A stretch of 64,000 bases of DNA, taken from JAAFIP01 sp031367325 (GTDB lineage Bacteria > Pseudomonadota > Gammaproteobacteria > Burkholderiales > Burkholderiaceae_C). The DNA lies in NCBI GenBank assembly GCA_031367325.1, contig JANLPQ010000025.1, positions 1 through 64,000 of the forward strand. Reading direction: 5' to 3'. Positions 61,294 through 64,000 of this stretch are shown here, in pieces; the stretch's first letter is position 1; every line of letters begins with the position of its first letter. The notes below the pieces were generated by a model. The model saw nothing but the letters and a program-made list of their open reading frames with translations. It did no database searches and was not told where the DNA came from. The position numbers and the translations under genes were made by a program.

Positions 61294-62685
61294 TTAAAGG
61301 CGCTGCATCTTACAAGTGGTGGGCATTTCGGCCTTGGCTGCGTCGATGGTTTTAACCACCCGAAACCCGAAACCCGAGCCTTCCACGTCGAATTTCACGC
61401 CGGGTGTACCCACTTTGTCCATCAAACCCACTACCAATTGCTGCTGAAACTGGTGGTCTGCAGCGCGCATGACCCCCTTTTGCCCGGCAAAGGTAACGCT
61501 CGCCTTCTCCAGCGCCAAGCTGAGCGCTGCAACATCTAAAGCTCCCACCACGGGAACCAGTTTCGCACTGTTTTGATTCGGCGAAGCAATCTCCAGTGCT
61601 TGTGCCAGCGCCTCGATCATCAGCTGCATGCGCATATGCACATAGTCGTCCAGCGGCTGGGGAAAGCGCTGCTTAAAGCTTTGGTAGAAGGCTTCAGATT
61701 CTTTGGTGGCTACGTTGGGCAGCCAGTCGGCCACGGCGACTACCTTGCCAACGCCTGCATCGCCAATGGCAGCAGGCGCGCCCAGTGCGTTGCCGTAGAA
61801 GGTGTAGAACTTGCCTTCATAGCCAGCTTCTTTGCAGGCCTTGACCAGCAAAGTCAGGTCGTTACCAAAGTTGCCGGTCATCAGGGCTTGCGCGCCGCTG
61901 GCTTTGATTTTGGCCGCATACGGTGCAAAGTCTTTGATGCGGCCCAGCGGGTGCAGCTCGTCGCCTACGATGGCAATGTCGGCACGTTGCACACCCAATT
62001 GGCGGCGTGCCTCGCGCAGCACGGCTTGGCCAAAGCTGTAGTCTTGGCCCATCAGGTAAACAGATTTAACGCTTTTATCATCTTTTAAAACTTCCATCAG
62101 CGCAGCCATACGCATGTCGGCATGTGCGTCAAACCGAAAATGCCACGGGCTGCATTTCTCGTTAGTCAGTATGGGGTCGACGGCGGCGTAGTTTAAAAAT
62201 AGTACGCGCTTGGCAGGCTCACGTTCGTTGTGTTTGTTCACCGCATCGATCAATGCGGCGGCCACGGCAGAGCTGTTTCCCTGGCAAATAATTTGCACGC
62301 CATCGTCAATCGCAGCACGCAAGGTAGACAGCGCTTCTTCAATTTGGCCTTTGCTGTCGTAGCGCACCAGTTCAAGGCGGCGCACATCCAACACTGGAGC
62401 CGCTAGGCAATTACCGGGGGCACATAGTTTAGGTAACGCAAATGCATCGGTGCGCAACTTCACGCCGCCGCGCGCGTTCACACGCTCGCAGGCCCACAGC
62501 AAGTTGCGAAAAACAGCCTCGCCTGTGTTGCCGAACGGGCCGCTCAGGCCCTCTATCATTGCTATTTTAATAGTAGCTGCTTGAGCAGGATTTACTTGGG
62601 TTAGCGCATCAAAAGGCTTTAAAAAACCACCTGATATGGTCACGAAACCAAAACTTTTCAATACCCCACGGCGAAATTTATTCAT
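61294..62685 (-). CDS. Leu/Ile/Val-type ABC substrate-binding protein
   Basis: About 463 residues. The first ~36 form a signal peptide ending in NPAQA^A; the mature protein starts TIKIAMIEGLSGPFGNTGEA, the LivJ/LivK start, and has the two-lobe Peripla_BP_6 layout (GQDYSFGQAVLREARRQLG, GNFGNDLTLL). Permeases and ATPases are absent nearby. ATG at 62685 follows AAGGGAATC; the upstream ATG at 62715 is rejected. The dispersed repeat at 62565-62603 encodes LTQVNPAQAATIKIA, including the cleavage site. Confidence 0.88.
   Translation of the reverse strand: MNKFRRGVLKSFGFVTISGGFLKPFDALTQVNPAQAATIKIAMIEGLSGPFGNTGEAVFRNLLWACERVNARGGVKLRTDAFALPKLCAPGNCLAAPVLDVRRLELVRYDSKGQIEEALSTLRAAIDDGVQIICQGNSSAVAAALIDAVNKHNEREPAKRVLFLNYAAVDPILTNEKCSPWHFRFDAHADMRMAALMEVLKDDKSVKSVYLMGQDYSFGQAVLREARRQLGVQRADIAIVGDELHPLGRIKDFAPYAAKIKASGAQALMTGNFGNDLTLLVKACKEAGYEGKFYTFYGNALGAPAAIGDAGVGKVVAVADWLPNVATKESEAFYQSFKQRFPQPLDDYVHMRMQLMIEALAQALEIASPNQNSAKLVPVVGALDVAALSLALEKASVTFAGQKGVMRAADHQFQQQLVVGLMDKVGTPGVKFDVEGSGFGFRVVKTIDAAKAEMPTTCKMQRL
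62565..62603 (+). repeat. Dispersed short repeat encoding a signal-peptidase site
   Basis: Near-consensus copy opposite to the gene, read as LTQVNPAQAATIKIA at residues about 28-42 of the binding protein. Confidence 0.9.
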
Positions 62686-62800
62686 TGCAATGATTCCCTT
62701 GAAAACACACCACATGTCTGCAGATACAGGCCATGCGGCAAACGCACTGCGCTAATAGTGGCGCAACAGCAAAGCCGTGAAGTGTATAGGAGTTTTTACT

Positions 62801-63187
62801 ATGTTTTTTACTACTACCCCAGCATCTAACTTACACCGCGCCGCACGTTATGGCTACGCGCCCGCAGCTTTCTTCAACGGCCACGGTACAGACACCGCCT
62901 TGCCTTCATCGGGCAAAAGCGTACGTGTAGACAGCGACGACGCCAGCGTCACGTTGTCACTCGACGTGCCAGGCTTGGCCAAAGAGCATTTAACTATCGC
63001 GATTGAAGGCGATGTGGTGCGTGTCGAATCTAAAGCCGATGCACCGCGCAGTTTTAAGGCGGCCTACCAGTTGGCAGCGGAGATTGATGCTGCTACTAGC
63101 CAAGCCAAGCTAGAGTACGGTGTGCTGACACTCAAACTTGGCAAACTGGTGCCAGTAAGCCGCGAGACTGTGCTGTCGATCAGCTAA
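62801..63187 (+). CDS. Small heat-shock protein (Hsp20/alpha-crystallin)
   Basis: 128 residues. The alpha-crystallin core SVTLSLDVPGLAKEHLTIAI, VVRVESKADA and the late LEYGVLTLKLGKLV are present; the family's common C-terminal IxI appears as VLSIS. ATG at 62801 with TAGGAG 9 bases upstream; a start at 62777 is rejected. A holdase against protein aggregation. Confidence 0.88.
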   Translation: MFFTTTPASNLHRAARYGYAPAAFFNGHGTDTALPSSGKSVRVDSDDASVTLSLDVPGLAKEHLTIAIEGDVVRVESKADAPRSFKAAYQLAAEIDAATSQAKLEYGVLTLKLGKLVPVSRETVLSIS

Positions 63188-63198
63188 GCACTCGAAGC

Positions 63199-64000
63199 TT
63201 AAACGCCAGCTATAGCGTCCAGCGGCCAACGCGGCTTCACGTCAAACGTGTAGTCCGTGCGCAGCTGGGCGCTGCCTGCTTGCCAGCGCATGGCAGCAGC
63301 CATGGCAATCATGGCGCCGTTGTCGGTGCACAGATGCAGCTCGGGGTAATGCACACGCACACCGCGCTGGGCACACGCTGCATTAAGTTGTTGGCGCAGT
63401 GATGTGTTAGCACCCACACCACCCGCCACCACTAAGCGCTGCAAGCCAGTCAGTTGCAATGCTTTGAGTGATTTTTTCATCAGCACCTCAGTTATGGCCG
63501 CTTGTGTGCTGGCCGCCATGTCAGCGCGGGCCTGGTCAGTTAAATTTAAAAGCAAATCCGCGCGCACGCGTGCACCTTCGGGCACATCGGCCACGAGGCG
63601 TTTGATTTGCGTCAGCACCGCTGTTTTTAGCCCGGCAAACGAAAAGTCTAAATCACCACTGTGCAGCAGCGGGCGCGGCAGTTTGTAGGCTGTTGGGTCG
63701 CCGCTTTCTGCCAGCTTGGCCAGCGCCGGGCCGCCGGGGTAGCCCAGGCCCAGCAGCTTGGCTGATTTGTCAAACGCCTCGCCTGCAGCGTCGTCAATCG
63801 TCTCACCCAGCATTTGGTAGTCGCCCACGCTGTTCACCCGCATCAGCTGCGTATGCCCACCCGACACCAGCAGCGCCACAAACGGAAACTGCGGTGGATC
63901 AGCGCTTAAAAAGGGCGACAACAAATGCCCCTCAAGGTGATGCACACCGATGACCGGCTTGCCCCACGCCGCTGCCATCGCGCACGCCGCACCCGCACCC
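63199..64000 (-). CDS. tsaD: tRNA N6-threonylcarbamoyladenosine transferase TsaD, C-terminal part
   Basis: The reading frame continues past the right window edge (the codons before the apparent ATG at 63978 read GAGAACA), so the N-terminal quarter is missing here. The visible part has the metal-site H-x3-H in VIGVHHLEGHLLS, LLVSGGHTQLM, DDAAGEAFDKSAKLLGLGYPGG and VAGGVGANTSLRQQL. It adds threonylcarbamoyl to A37 of ANN-decoding tRNAs with TsaB and TsaE. Confidence 0.95.
   Translation of the reverse strand, partial: GAGAACAMAAAWGKPVIGVHHLEGHLLSPFLSADPPQFPFVALLVSGGHTQLMRVNSVGDYQMLGETIDDAAGEAFDKSAKLLGLGYPGGPALAKLAESGDPTAYKLPRPLLHSGDLDFSFAGLKTAVLTQIKRLVADVPEGARVRADLLLNLTDQARADMAASTQAAITEVLMKKSLKALQLTGLQRLVVAGGVGANTSLRQQLNAACAQRGVRVHYPELHLCTDNGAMIAMAAAMRWQAGSAQLRTDYTFDVKPRWPLDAIAGV

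Overview
The window reads as chromosomal DNA of a betaproteobacterium, most likely Burkholderiales/Comamonadaceae. This rests on gene content and order seen here (glyA-nrdR-pilus genes-ribD, tig-clpP, a tetR-RND pump followed by pcm, a rhodanese gene and tolC) and on a short repeat with core TAGCTGCTTGAGCAG scattered about once per 4 kb. No rRNA is present, so the genus is left open.

Layout. The left edge cuts an IS30-type transposase. ahpF and ahpC (1-3.9 kb) sit between two diverged copies of the same block, each carrying the 3' end of the following large DUF349 gene (3.9-7.1 kb). A lytic transglycosylase, glyA and nrdR follow. Next is a visibly A/T-richer type IV pilus minor-pilin island (fimT, pilV, pilW, pilX, pilY1, pilE; 10.9-17.7 kb) whose right border seems to run into the 5' end of ribD. 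After ribD and a YdcF-type gene come a tetR-controlled RND efflux operon with pcm and a rhodanese gene embedded before tolC (20-27.6 kb), and a VapBC-like toxin-antitoxin pair bounded by 95-bp direct repeats that duplicate the tolC 3' end.

The centrepiece (28.5-33.75 kb) is a complete compact type II-C CRISPR-Cas locus. It has a tracrRNA on the minus strand, divergent from cas9, with overlapping promoters; cas9-cas1-cas2; and an array of eight 36-bp repeats and seven 30-bp spacers, ending in a perfect 20-bp-arm hairpin. The tracrRNA anti-repeat implies that crRNAs are made from the minus strand, towards cas2.

Right of CRISPR are a SbtA-type bicarbonate transporter with a PII-like partner, a D-amino-acid dehydrogenase behind a tandem glycine riboswitch, a divergent LysR/DJ-1 pair, YbhB, glyoxalase I, and a nucleoside scavenging cluster (add divergent from a BMP-type ABC transporter plus cdd). 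Then come a hydrolase, a lone pstS, a ZIP metal transporter, a dienelactone hydrolase, a tautomerase, darP, mog, a LysM-FecR protein, orn, an M48 protease, phhB, rsgA, clpP, tig, tRNA-Leu(UAG), a Leu/Ile/Val-type binding protein, a small Hsp20, and tsaD cut by the right edge.

The most unusual threads are: (1) the dispersed short repeat lies in-frame inside at least three genes, always read as PAQAAI or a close variant, and supplies the signal-peptidase region of one exported protein and the hydrophobic core of another signal peptide; (2) two unrelated cassettes (ahpCF and vapBC) are each flanked by a diverged copy of the neighbouring gene's 3' end; (3) the CRISPR locus has overlapping divergent promoters, probable promoters inside the repeats, two seed-related spacers and an abutting perfect hairpin.
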